DNA of 64,000 nucleotides from Anabaena sp. UHCC 0187 (lineage in GTDB: Bacteria > Cyanobacteriota > Cyanobacteriia > Cyanobacteriales > Nostocaceae), in NCBI RefSeq assembly GCF_009712035.1, contig NZ_VILB01000011.1:736838-800837 (forward strand), given 5' to 3'. The stretch's first letter is position 1, and each line of letters starts with the position of its first letter. Under the pieces are notes generated by a model that saw only the letters and a list, made by a program, of their open reading frames with translations, was not told where the DNA came from and made no database searches. A program made the translations under genes and the position numbers. Of the stretch, positions 10,955 through 18,251 are shown in pieces.

Positions 10955-12154
10955 TTAATAACAATAGGTAAAGTTAGAAGGATGATCAGCAGTTTTTTTA
11001 AATTCCACATACTTATATACTATCTTCATGACTTTATCTGTAGCTACAGGTTTGTTGATAAAATCCGTAGCTCCAAATATATTACACCGCACTCTATCGA
11101 AACTACCATTACTAGCTGTCAATATCGCTATGGGTGTTTTAGCAAAAACAGAAGTATGTCTTAAATTTGCACAAAGTTCATAACCATTTATTCCCGGCAT
11201 AATTAAATCCAAGAAAATTAAATCTGGCTTATTCTCTATTAAAATTGGTAAAGCTTCTAGAGGATCTTCAATCTTGATGAATTTCATCCCATTTGAGGTA
11301 ATAATCTTCTCTAACATTTGACAGATTTGAGGGCTATCATCAACACAAGCTATAACTGGAATGGTAGGATTTTCTGTTCTTGGTATACTGCTATAGTTAT
11401 TTTGAATTTTTGCCTTTACTAAAGGTAAATCAGCTACTTCTACTAATGCTACAATTCCTTGTTTAATATAAGGCAGCAATGAACGAGAAACTGATAACAC
11501 ACTCTGCTTCATTTTCACAGCCAAATCACACAGAGTATATTTACCATTGATTAAACGTTCAAGGTTTTTATAAACACCTGGACTAACTCTTTGTTGGATG
11601 ATTTCAGGTTTGATGATAACTGGTGCTAAGTCAGGAGATAAACCTTCTAAACCTGCTTTTGACCAACTATTCCAAGATGCTTGTGTTTGCTGAAAAAATA
11701 TATTTTTAGTGCTGGAAGTTATAATTGCTTCTAAGATGACTTTTTCGTCATACTCATAACTCAAAGATTTAAAATTTACTTCTTGAGCTAAATCAAAGAA
11801 AATTTCTGATATTGTACTGTTAATAATTGCGTTAATTTGTTGAGATTCAATTTTCAGGTTTTGATATAAATTTTCTAGCAAATAATAATCCCAGTAATCT
11901 AGTGATGTATTTGCTAAAAATGGCTGTAAGTTATCAATATTAATCTGGGGGCAAAATAGAGTTATATTTCTGCGTAAACGACGAAATGGATGAGTTCCTC
12001 CTGTTGCCCAAACCATCTGTCCCAGACAATAATAGAAAGTCCATTCTTTCCCCTCTAAATTCGTAACTTTTAACTGGCGGTTATACCGCAATTGTCTACA
12101 AATCTTGAATTCATGAAATAGATCATTGAATTCTACCATTTTTAGATTATTCAT
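10955..12154 (-). CDS. PatA-like response regulator (PATAN-type N-terminal region plus C-terminal REC)
   Basis: The 399-residue protein has a C-terminal receiver (about 262-385) with phospho-Asp316 (FLDLIMPGING), Thr in ILTAS and Lys in NKPV. The N-terminal 250 residues have the layout of the cyanobacterial PatA/PixG family, including a FYYCLGQMVWA stretch. Family members act in heterocyst patterning (PatA) and in phototaxis and pilus control (PixG), but which role applies here cannot be read from sequence. It lies downstream of the roadblock, V4R-like and DUF4388 genes on the same strand, across a 323-base gap, which suggests a shared pathway. Met6 is an alternative start. Confidence 0.75.
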   Translation of the reverse strand: MNNLKMVEFNDLFHEFKICRQLRYNRQLKVTNLEGKEWTFYYCLGQMVWATGGTHPFRRLRRNITLFCPQINIDNLQPFLANTSLDYWDYYLLENLYQNLKIESQQINAIINSTISEIFFDLAQEVNFKSLSYEYDEKVILEAIITSSTKNIFFQQTQASWNSWSKAGLEGLSPDLAPVIIKPEIIQQRVSPGVYKNLERLINGKYTLCDLAVKMKQSVLSVSRSLLPYIKQGIVALVEVADLPLVKAKIQNNYSSIPRTENPTIPVIACVDDSPQICQMLEKIITSNGMKFIKIEDPLEALPILIENKPDLIFLDLIMPGINGYELCANLRHTSVFAKTPIAILTASNGSFDRVRCNIFGATDFINKPVATDKVMKIVYKYVEFKKTADHPSNFTYCY

Positions 12155-12357
12155 GCTTAATTTAAAAAATTATCTGTTTCGTACCGTTACAGTTTTACTT
12201 TAGATAAAAATTGTGTAGAACTTGTGAAGAATTTTTATCTAAAATTACTTGATTTTGGAAAAATATGTTGTAAATAAATATATAAAAATTATTAGAATAC
12301 TAATTCATTCACCCCAAAAACCCAGTTTATCTAAGGTGGAAGCATAAAACAGATTCT

Positions 12358-12437
12358 GTTCCCTGCATACCCAAATAAATATGGCTACGTCTCCCGGAAG
12401 AGGTACAGAAATCAAAACGGATTACTATACAGGGAAC
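12358..12437. repeat. Imperfect inverted repeat in the 323-base gap upstream of the PatA-like gene
   Basis: GTTCCCTG at 12358-12365 is matched by CAGGGAAC at 12430-12437, and the match extends inward for three more bases after one mismatch. The space between includes a CTCCCGGAAGAGG palindrome-like stretch of a kind common in Nostocales intergenic DNA. No target duplication was seen. The rest of the 12155-12477 gap is AT-rich, and I see no gene in it. Confidence 0.5.
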
Positions 12438-12477
12438 TTTTTATCGAAATTTGATATTGAATTAAATTCACTATCAA

Positions 12478-12849
12478 TTAGATCAAAATCAGTTTTAATT
12501 CGGATATGACGCGCTTAACTTCTAACATCAAAACTCCTTGTTTAGCGGTTTCACTAGCTAAAACTAATAGAACGGCATCGTCACCACAACCCATCAAAAT
12601 CCCAAACCCCTTATTTCCTTCTACAAAGATGCGCTCAATTGTGCCTCTAGCCAGTTCCATCCCAATGCGTTCACCTAAAGATAGCATGGAAGCTGACATT
12701 GCTGATACTCTTTCTTCATCCATATTACCGGGTAAAGTCCCACCTAAAGGCAAACCATCAGGGGTTACAAGGGCTGCTCCCTGGACATCAGAGGTAGCAG
12801 TTACAAAGTTTTGCAAAATCATGCTGAGTTTTTCAGTGTTGATTGCCAT
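12478..12849 (-). CDS. Roadblock/LC7 domain protein
   Basis: The 123-residue protein is a single roadblock/LC7 domain: an N-terminal helix, GAALVTPDGLPLGGTLP, a central helix around MSASMLSLGERIG, then strands with RIFVEGNKGFGILMG and a C-terminal helix. Such proteins (MglB family) dimerise and regulate small Ras-like GTPases, often in polarity or motility. No GTPase gene is visible in this window. It follows the V4R-like and DUF4388 genes on the same strand, 98 bases after the former. The partner is unknown. Confidence 0.85.
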   Translation of the reverse strand: MAINTEKLSMILQNFVTATSDVQGAALVTPDGLPLGGTLPGNMDEERVSAMSASMLSLGERIGMELARGTIERIFVEGNKGFGILMGCGDDAVLLVLASETAKQGVLMLEVKRVISELKLILI

Positions 12850-12947
12850 TTTGATAATTCTCTATTACTGTCAGTGCGAATTGAAAATTGGAATAAAAGC
12901 CTGAATCCCAAAGCTGGATTCACTTACATATATATTTATATTCGTTA

Positions 12948-13412
12948 CTAGAAAGGAGTGAATTCAAACACATCATGAGTACCACCTCTGAGAACTGATT
13001 CAGTATGTGTGCCTCTTAAACGCTTACCAATTACCTGCTCAACCGCACCCCAAACTGCACCCATAGTAAAAGTGCATTTTCGGGTTGAATTTAGTTCTTC
13101 ACCAGCAGAACATAAGGTTTCAGAAGTATAGACTTTAATGATGTCTCCTTCAGTAACGATTTTCTCAATTATACATAAACGTGTGCCGTCCTTACCTAAA
13201 GCCTGTCTTAATTTATCCACTGCATCATCTAATACAGTTAAAGCTCCGTCTAGACCTAATTCCTCAGCTAACTTTTTACCCCTAGCACGACCGGCTGTAG
13301 TTAGCGCAATGGCTGTAGCTTTTTCTCCCAAAGCTTCTTCCATGCCCGTAATCGCTGCCTTGAAGCAAGTAATACTGTTAAAATTGCCGAGTTCTTTTCG
13401 TAATTCTGACAT
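12948..13412 (-). CDS. Conserved cyanobacterial protein, V4R (4-vinyl reductase)-like
   Basis: The 154-residue protein is soluble. Its C-terminal third (KCTFTMGAVWGAVEQVIG through HDVFEFTPF) has the pattern of V4R-fold ligand-binding proteins: a Cys/Phe strand, a glycine-rich helix and a final aromatic strand. The assignment is by eye and only moderately secure. It lies between a DUF4388 gene and a roadblock gene on the same strand, so a signalling or scaffold role is more likely than catalysis. Confidence 0.6.
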   Translation of the reverse strand: MSELRKELGNFNSITCFKAAITGMEEALGEKATAIALTTAGRARGKKLAEELGLDGALTVLDDAVDKLRQALGKDGTRLCIIEKIVTEGDIIKVYTSETLCSAGEELNSTRKCTFTMGAVWGAVEQVIGKRLRGTHTESVLRGGTHDVFEFTPF

Positions 13413-13658
13413 AGTTTGAACTTCTAGTTAGAGGATTGTGGAAAGTGATACTGAAATAATCACAGTGAACGTATCTTTAAATATATATAATAATTGTGCA
13501 AAACTTGTGAAAATAAGTTAGGTTGGCATAGATAAGTAGATGCATACGGAATCTTTTACCACAAAGCTTAGACTACCCCAAAAATCAAAGAATCAAATAG
13601 GAGTCTTGTAGTTCTAAAATTAGCCCTACAGGTCAGTTATTTTTAACTGAAAACTTAT

Positions 13659-14513
13659 CTATTTATTCTTCAGAAAACCAACTAGGCTTTGGAGAAAAGA
13701 CTTACTGATAGTGACTTCTTTTTTGCTTGGTGCAAATTCTATGTCAAGCATTGTGGATTCTAGTTCATATAGCTGTTTTGGCACTTCTGAAATAATCGGA
13801 ATTTCTGCTAATATCCCGACAACTATGAGTCGAAATGCGACTTGTTGAATCTTTTCTACAGGTATTCCTAACTGTTCAGCAATCCCGCTAATTGAGACTG
13901 TCCCTTTAGTAAATTCCCAAACTTGCCATTCTAGTTGATTTAATCGGAATTGAGGCTTGTGATTAATTATGCTGACTAACGCAAAAGTTGGATCTGGTAA
14001 TTTGTCTTCAAGCATCTTCCAATTACGCATAGCTCTTAGACCCATGAGTATAACTTCTTTAGGTATAGCAGCTAAACCCGTCATTTCTGAAATAGGTAGA
14101 GGCGTTGTATTATCAAAATGAAACCTTCCATCTTGTAACTCAAATAATTGGCAAACTTGATTTAATACTTGATAATTAAATAACATTTTTAATTGTTCTG
14201 CTTCCAATACCCCTTGGGATTTGAGACACAAACCTACTGGTTGATTAGTTGCACAAACATTTGTAATTCGAGTTGCAGCCCCAATACTCAGCCAACCTCT
14301 TTGTTGGATGATGGATAATAATTCTTGTCCATTCAACCTATTAGCCGCAGCAACAATACGTCCTTGTTTAAACCAAATATAAAAATTTTTTTCTTGTTGA
14401 GATGAATACTGTGGTTGTGATTTAATTGTTAGCCGACCAGTTTTATTACCTTGCTCAAGTAGTTGAAATATTTCTGCAAGGGAAAGTTCAGAGAGAAATC
14501 CTGAAATAGCCAT
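13659..14513 (-). CDS. DUF4388 (PATAN) domain protein
   Basis: The 284-residue soluble protein begins with the typical DUF4388/PATAN opening (GFLSELSLAEIFQLLEQG), then GRLTI and FKQGRIVAA, followed by helical regions. The domain is a protein-interaction module in cyanobacterial and myxobacterial signalling proteins, including PatA-type regulators and partners of small GTPases. It is the first gene of the minus-strand group with the V4R-like and roadblock genes. The upstream region contains a MITE at 14630-14739. Confidence 0.85.
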   Translation of the reverse strand: MAISGFLSELSLAEIFQLLEQGNKTGRLTIKSQPQYSSQQEKNFYIWFKQGRIVAAANRLNGQELLSIIQQRGWLSIGAATRITNVCATNQPVGLCLKSQGVLEAEQLKMLFNYQVLNQVCQLFELQDGRFHFDNTTPLPISEMTGLAAIPKEVILMGLRAMRNWKMLEDKLPDPTFALVSIINHKPQFRLNQLEWQVWEFTKGTVSISGIAEQLGIPVEKIQQVAFRLIVVGILAEIPIISEVPKQLYELESTMLDIEFAPSKKEVTISKSFLQSLVGFLKNK

Positions 14514-14629
14514 AGCTTACCTTTTGGTGATTAACATATTTCAAATATAGAGACTAAATGTGGAAAACTTGTGCAAAATATATACTTACGTACGTATAAA
14601 CCATTAAGAACTTCTAAATAAAAAATATC

Positions 14630-14739
14630 GGGTGCATCCCAGTTTGGACATCAAGTAATTATACTCAGTGGCTAAAGGCTGGAAATTTAAGACTTAACAT
14701 CAGATCGTATTTACCAGGTTGCCCAAGTGGGATGCACCC
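14630..14739. mobile_element. 110-bp MITE with terminal inverted repeats and 8-bp target duplication
   Basis: The left end GGGTGCATCCC (14630-14640) and the right end GGGATGCACCC (14729-14739) are exact inverted repeats. They extend inward to 16 matches in 18. The element is flanked on both sides by AAAATATC (14622-14629 and 14740-14747), an 8-bp direct repeat as expected for a target-site duplication. There is no coding capacity, so it would depend on a transposase elsewhere. I did not assign the parent IS family. Confidence 0.8.
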
Positions 14740-14780
14740 AAAATATCTCCATAAACATTCTCCCCCCAATCCCCTATTCT

Positions 14781-15524
14781 CTATTCCTCAGACTCCTTAG
14801 AAGGTGGTTGTTGAAACACTTGATAAATGTAATATGTTGCCATAGGGATTACAGTAGCCGCAATTAACAGCCCGACAACCCAAGCCGTAGCATTACCTTG
14901 ATCTGTTTCTTCCGCTTTGGTAAATGTTCCTTCTACCTTGACCGTTTCTATTACCTGTGGTGGACCTGGATCTGGTTTACCAGACAAAACAGCAACCAAG
15001 CGATCGCTCACATCCAAAAATCCTTGGTTATATTTATTACCACCACGTAAGGCTGCACCCAATGTTTCTTCAGCCACACTTTGGGCGATAGAATCAGTCA
15101 ACAGAGACTTAACTTTATCCCCACTAATCACAGCAGTACCATTACTAACAGTGTCAATCAGTAATAATGCTTGGTTAGCTTGCTCTGCTGCTGTGGGAAA
15201 CCATTTACTAAATAATCCCTTCGCAAAACTTTCCGGTGTTTCCCCGTAGTCGAGACGGTGAATAGTCACAATTCTGGCTTCATTACCAGTTTCCTGAGCC
15301 AAATCCTTGAAAGCCTTACTAATCTGACCTTCATTCAATCGGCTAATCACATCAGCTTGATCTAAAATCCAAGTATCTGCCGTCAGACCGGGTATTTGGT
15401 ATACACCAGTAGCAGAAGCAGGTAAAATAAACAGTGAAGTCGCCATCATCATTACCAAGACAGGTAAAATGAGACGAATAAGGTATCTTTGGTTACTAAA
15501 TAATTGCTTGAGTAACTGTTGCAT
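14781..15524 (-). CDS. TPM-domain protein, Psb32 type (photosystem II protection/repair)
   Basis: The 247-residue protein has an N-terminal signal sequence ending near ASA, a luminal or periplasmic TPM domain (about 45-190, with TWILDQADVISRLN and ARIVTIHRLDYG), and a C-terminal membrane segment (about 215-235) before a short acidic tail. This layout matches cyanobacterial Psb32, which protects photosystem II and speeds its repair. The frame also has a TTG start 27 bases upstream, but the ATG at 15524 has an AAGGA-like ribosome site and gives a normal signal peptide. It is a single gene. Confidence 0.8.
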   Translation of the reverse strand: MQQLLKQLFSNQRYLIRLILPVLVMMMATSLFILPASATGVYQIPGLTADTWILDQADVISRLNEGQISKAFKDLAQETGNEARIVTIHRLDYGETPESFAKGLFSKWFPTAAEQANQALLLIDTVSNGTAVISGDKVKSLLTDSIAQSVAEETLGAALRGGNKYNQGFLDVSDRLVAVLSGKPDPGPPQVIETVKVEGTFTKAEETDQGNATAWVVGLLIAATVIPMATYYIYQVFQQPPSKESEE

Positions 15525-15570
15525 GGGATGAATCCTTAAACAGACTTGCAATCAAAATACTACAGAATTA

Positions 15571-15603
15571 GGGAACAGGGAACAGAGAACAGGGAACAGG
15601 GAA
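15571..15603. repeat. Heptameric short tandem repeat (GGGAACA type)
   Basis: Four to five consecutive GGGAACA-type heptamers, one imperfect, lie in the gap between psb32 and cysH. The same unit recurs at 43096-43116 and 63871-63889. This is typical STRR DNA of filamentous cyanobacteria. Confidence 0.85.
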
Positions 15604-15726
15604 GAATTATTATCAGTTTCTTTACTTCCTAGTTGGATCTCCTCTATCATCGGGCGGGATATGTGCCTTGATGCGATAATATGAAATTTAATAAAAGTAA
15701 AAAAATCTTTGTTTTAGAGAAAGATC

Positions 15727-16431
15727 ATGACAACTTCTACTGCCTTTGACTTAGTAGCACTAAATCAGCAATTTGAAACCGCAAGTCCTACAGAAATCTT
15801 AGCTTGGTCTGTTCAGAATATCCCCACCGGACTGGTACAAACTAGTGCCTTTAACGTTGATGACATCATCTTGACACACATTTTCTATAGCGAACTCAAG
15901 CATCCTGTTCCTGTCATTTTCCTGGATACCCTCTATCACTTCCCCCAAACCCTAGAATTGGTTGCTAAAGTCAAAGAAATCTATAACCTAGATTTACAAA
16001 CCTATAAAACACCAGACGTAGATAGCCGTGAAGCCTTTGCTGCTAAATTCGGTGAAGCCCTCTGGGATACAGATATTGCTAAATTCCACGACATTACCAA
16101 AATTGAACCACTTTTACGAGGTTTAGACGAACTCAACACCGTCGCTTGGATTACTGGTCGCCGTCGTGATCAAGCCGTGACTCGTGCTACCATGCCTGTA
16201 TTTGAATTAGATGGTAAGGGAAGATTAAAAATTAATCCCCTAGCTACCTGGACACGCAAACAAAGCTGGGCCTATGTAGCCGAACATAAAGTAATTTACA
16301 ACCCTCTCCATGACCAAGGTTATCCCAGCATTGGCGACGAACCCATTACCACCAAAGTAGCTGACGGTGAAGACGAACGCGCTGGACGTTGGCGCGGTAG
16401 TGAAAAAACCGAGTGTGGAATTCACATTTAG
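15727..16431 (+). CDS. cysH: Phosphoadenylyl-sulfate reductase (thioredoxin-type)
   Basis: The enzyme reduces PAPS to sulfite in assimilatory sulfate reduction, using thioredoxin. The 234-residue protein has the PP-loop-like start (SAFNVDD), LDTLYHFPQT (66-75), ITGRRRDQA, and the C-terminal catalytic ECGIH motif (229-233). Cys230 is the only cysteine, so the CC pairs that bind the iron-sulfur cluster in APS reductases are absent; this favours PAPS as substrate. The product feeds the sulfite reductase encoded at 51983-53896. The gene stands alone. Confidence 0.95.
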   Translation: MTTSTAFDLVALNQQFETASPTEILAWSVQNIPTGLVQTSAFNVDDIILTHIFYSELKHPVPVIFLDTLYHFPQTLELVAKVKEIYNLDLQTYKTPDVDSREAFAAKFGEALWDTDIAKFHDITKIEPLLRGLDELNTVAWITGRRRDQAVTRATMPVFELDGKGRLKINPLATWTRKQSWAYVAEHKVIYNPLHDQGYPSIGDEPITTKVADGEDERAGRWRGSEKTECGIHI

Positions 16432-16449
16432 TTAGTTGTCAGTGGTCAG

Positions 16450-16477
16450 TTGTTAATGGTCACTTGTTAATGGTCAC
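16450..16477. repeat. Two tandem copies of a 14-base unit
   Basis: TTGTTAATGGTCAC is repeated exactly at 16450-16463 and 16464-16477, within a longer run of GTCAGT/GTTAAT-like STRR sequence after cysH. Confidence 0.85.
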
Positions 16478-16482
16478 TTGTC

Positions 16483-16686
16483 AGTCAGGATAATCGCCGT
16501 TTCGTTAGGATAGCGAGAGGTTCTTTAAATGAAACTAGACATTAGTTACGAAGAGCTTATATACGAAATCTTTTAACCAGCAAAGAAGTAAATAAGCTCA
16601 AACCAATCATTGATGAACTTTCTCCCAAGTTAAACGCCTATCTTAACTCCATTGGCAATATTTCACAAAAAAACTCTGACAACTGA
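16483..16686 (+). pseudogene. 3' remnant of a four-helix-bundle protein gene (23S rRNA IVP family type)
   Basis: In one frame the DNA reads RRFVRIARGSLNETRH, then a TAG stop at 16543, then LRRAYIRNLLTSKEV and about 25 further residues to TGA at 16684-16686. ARGSLNET is the signature of the small four-helix-bundle family, and the TAG sits where a Trp codon is usual. The 5' half is missing and replaced by tandem repeats. It is therefore a decayed copy with no function expected. Confidence 0.6.
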
Positions 16687-16699
16687 CAACTGACAAATT

Positions 16700-17956
16700 A
16701 TGAAAATCCTCCATCTTTCAGATATCCATATTGGTAGCGGTTTTTGTCACGGACGGATTAATCCAGCCACAGGATTAAATACCCGGTTAGAAGATTTTAT
16801 CAAGACATTATCTTTGTGTATTGACCGGGCGCTGGCCGATCATGTAGATTTAGTTTTATTTGGTGGTGATGCTTTTCCCAATGCCACACCTGCACCTTAT
16901 GTGCAAGAAGCCTTTGCTAATCAATTTCGCCGTTTAGTTGATGCAGATATCCCCACGGTGTTATTAGTGGGAAATCATGACCAGCATTCCCAAGGTTGGG
17001 GAGGTGCTAGTTTAAATATTTATCGAACTTTAGGTGTACCAGGGTTTGTGGTTGGTGATACCTTAACTACTCATCGCATCTCTACCCGAAATGGAGACAT
17101 CCAAATAATTACACTCCCTTGGTTAACCCGTTCCACTTTGATGACTCGTCAAGAAACGCAGGGTTCTTCTCTAGCGGAAGTTAATCAATTACTAACAGAA
17201 CGCTTACAGATAGTTATAGAAGGAGAAATTCGCCGTCTTGATCCAGAGATACCCACGGTGCTGTTAGCCCATTTAATGGCTGATAATGCCACTTTAGGAG
17301 CAGAACGTTTGTTAGCAGTGGGGAAAGGGTTTACTTTACCTTTATCTTTATTAACTCGATCATGCTTTGATTATGTGGCTTTAGGTCATGTTCATAAACA
17401 CCAAAATTTAAATAAATCCAATGATCCACCAGTGATTTATCCAGGTAGTATTGAACGGGTGGATTTTAGCGAGGAGAAAGAAGACAAAGGTTATGTAATG
17501 ATAGAATTGGAAAAGGGGAAAGTGAATTGGGAATTTTGTCCCTTAGCGGTGCGGGTATTTCGGACAATTGAGGTAGATTTATCTAAACAGGATGATCCTC
17601 AAAAAGCATTATTAAAAGCGATCGCTAAACATGATATTCAAGATAATGTGGTGCGATTGATTTACAAATTGCGGTCAGAACAATTGGATTTAATTGATAA
17701 CTCCTCCCTCCACCATACTTTAAGCATAGCGCACACTTATACCATTCAAGCCGAACTAGTTAGTCAGTTAGCCAAACCCCGCATTCCTGAATTAACAGCT
17801 AGTAGCAGTATTGACCCCATGGCAGCTTTGAAAACTTATTTAAATAATCGAGAAGATCTAATAGATATTGCCCCATCTATGTTAGAAGCAGCCCAAAATT
17901 TATTAACAGATGATCAAGAAACTTTGTTAGTATTACAGGAGAAAATCAAAAATTAA
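16700..17956 (+). CDS. SbcD-like metallophosphoesterase (DNA repair exonuclease family)
   Basis: The 418-residue protein is a calcineurin-type metallophosphoesterase with the layout of SbcD, the nuclease subunit of SbcCD. Metal ligands are visible in order: DIH (8-10), GGD (Asp57), GNHD (91-94), LAH (His190) and GHVH (228-231). A C-terminal capping region of about 150 residues follows. The family processes DNA ends and hairpins with the ATPase SbcC; no sbcC is next to it here. The start ATG directly follows a short tandem-repeat stretch. Confidence 0.85.
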   Translation: MKILHLSDIHIGSGFCHGRINPATGLNTRLEDFIKTLSLCIDRALADHVDLVLFGGDAFPNATPAPYVQEAFANQFRRLVDADIPTVLLVGNHDQHSQGWGGASLNIYRTLGVPGFVVGDTLTTHRISTRNGDIQIITLPWLTRSTLMTRQETQGSSLAEVNQLLTERLQIVIEGEIRRLDPEIPTVLLAHLMADNATLGAERLLAVGKGFTLPLSLLTRSCFDYVALGHVHKHQNLNKSNDPPVIYPGSIERVDFSEEKEDKGYVMIELEKGKVNWEFCPLAVRVFRTIEVDLSKQDDPQKALLKAIAKHDIQDNVVRLIYKLRSEQLDLIDNSSLHHTLSIAHTYTIQAELVSQLAKPRIPELTASSSIDPMAALKTYLNNREDLIDIAPSMLEAAQNLLTDDQETLLVLQEKIKN

Positions 17957-17989
17957 GATAGCAGATTAGACTAATATTTTTATCTTAGG

Positions 17990-18136
17990 CTAAAACTCTC
18001 TTTGCACAAACTGTACAACTTCCCAGCGGTTTAACGAAATCATTGTTCTCAAAGCCCATTCACCCGGCTCTGGTATTTTGGCTTTAGTTGCTACCAAAGC
18101 TATATTAAGGTTAAGAAAATAGATAAAATTTGCTTT
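17990..18136 (-). pseudogene. Orphan C-terminal gene fragment
   Basis: A minus-strand frame of 48 codons without a start codon, opening just after a stop, reads NIALVATKAKIPEPGEWALR and continues to a stop at 17990-17992. The composition is protein-like (PEPGEWALRTM, LNRWEVVQFVQRE). It looks like the tail of a conserved cyanobacterial protein whose remainder is gone. I do not recognise the family. The rest of the 17957-18251 gap shows no gene. Confidence 0.4.
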
Positions 18137-18251
18137 CTACTGGGAATGGGTAAGATGTGTTTAATAGACAACTGACAACTGACCAGTTTTAAATTGTACA
18201 ATGCAACTGTGACGTGAATCTTGTCTAGATTGGGCGTTTAAATATATATTC

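Noticed and set aside
12506..12904. 132-codon plus-strand frame opposite the roadblock gene
   Set aside because: It is antisense to a well-supported domain, and its composition is that of a reversed coding strand.
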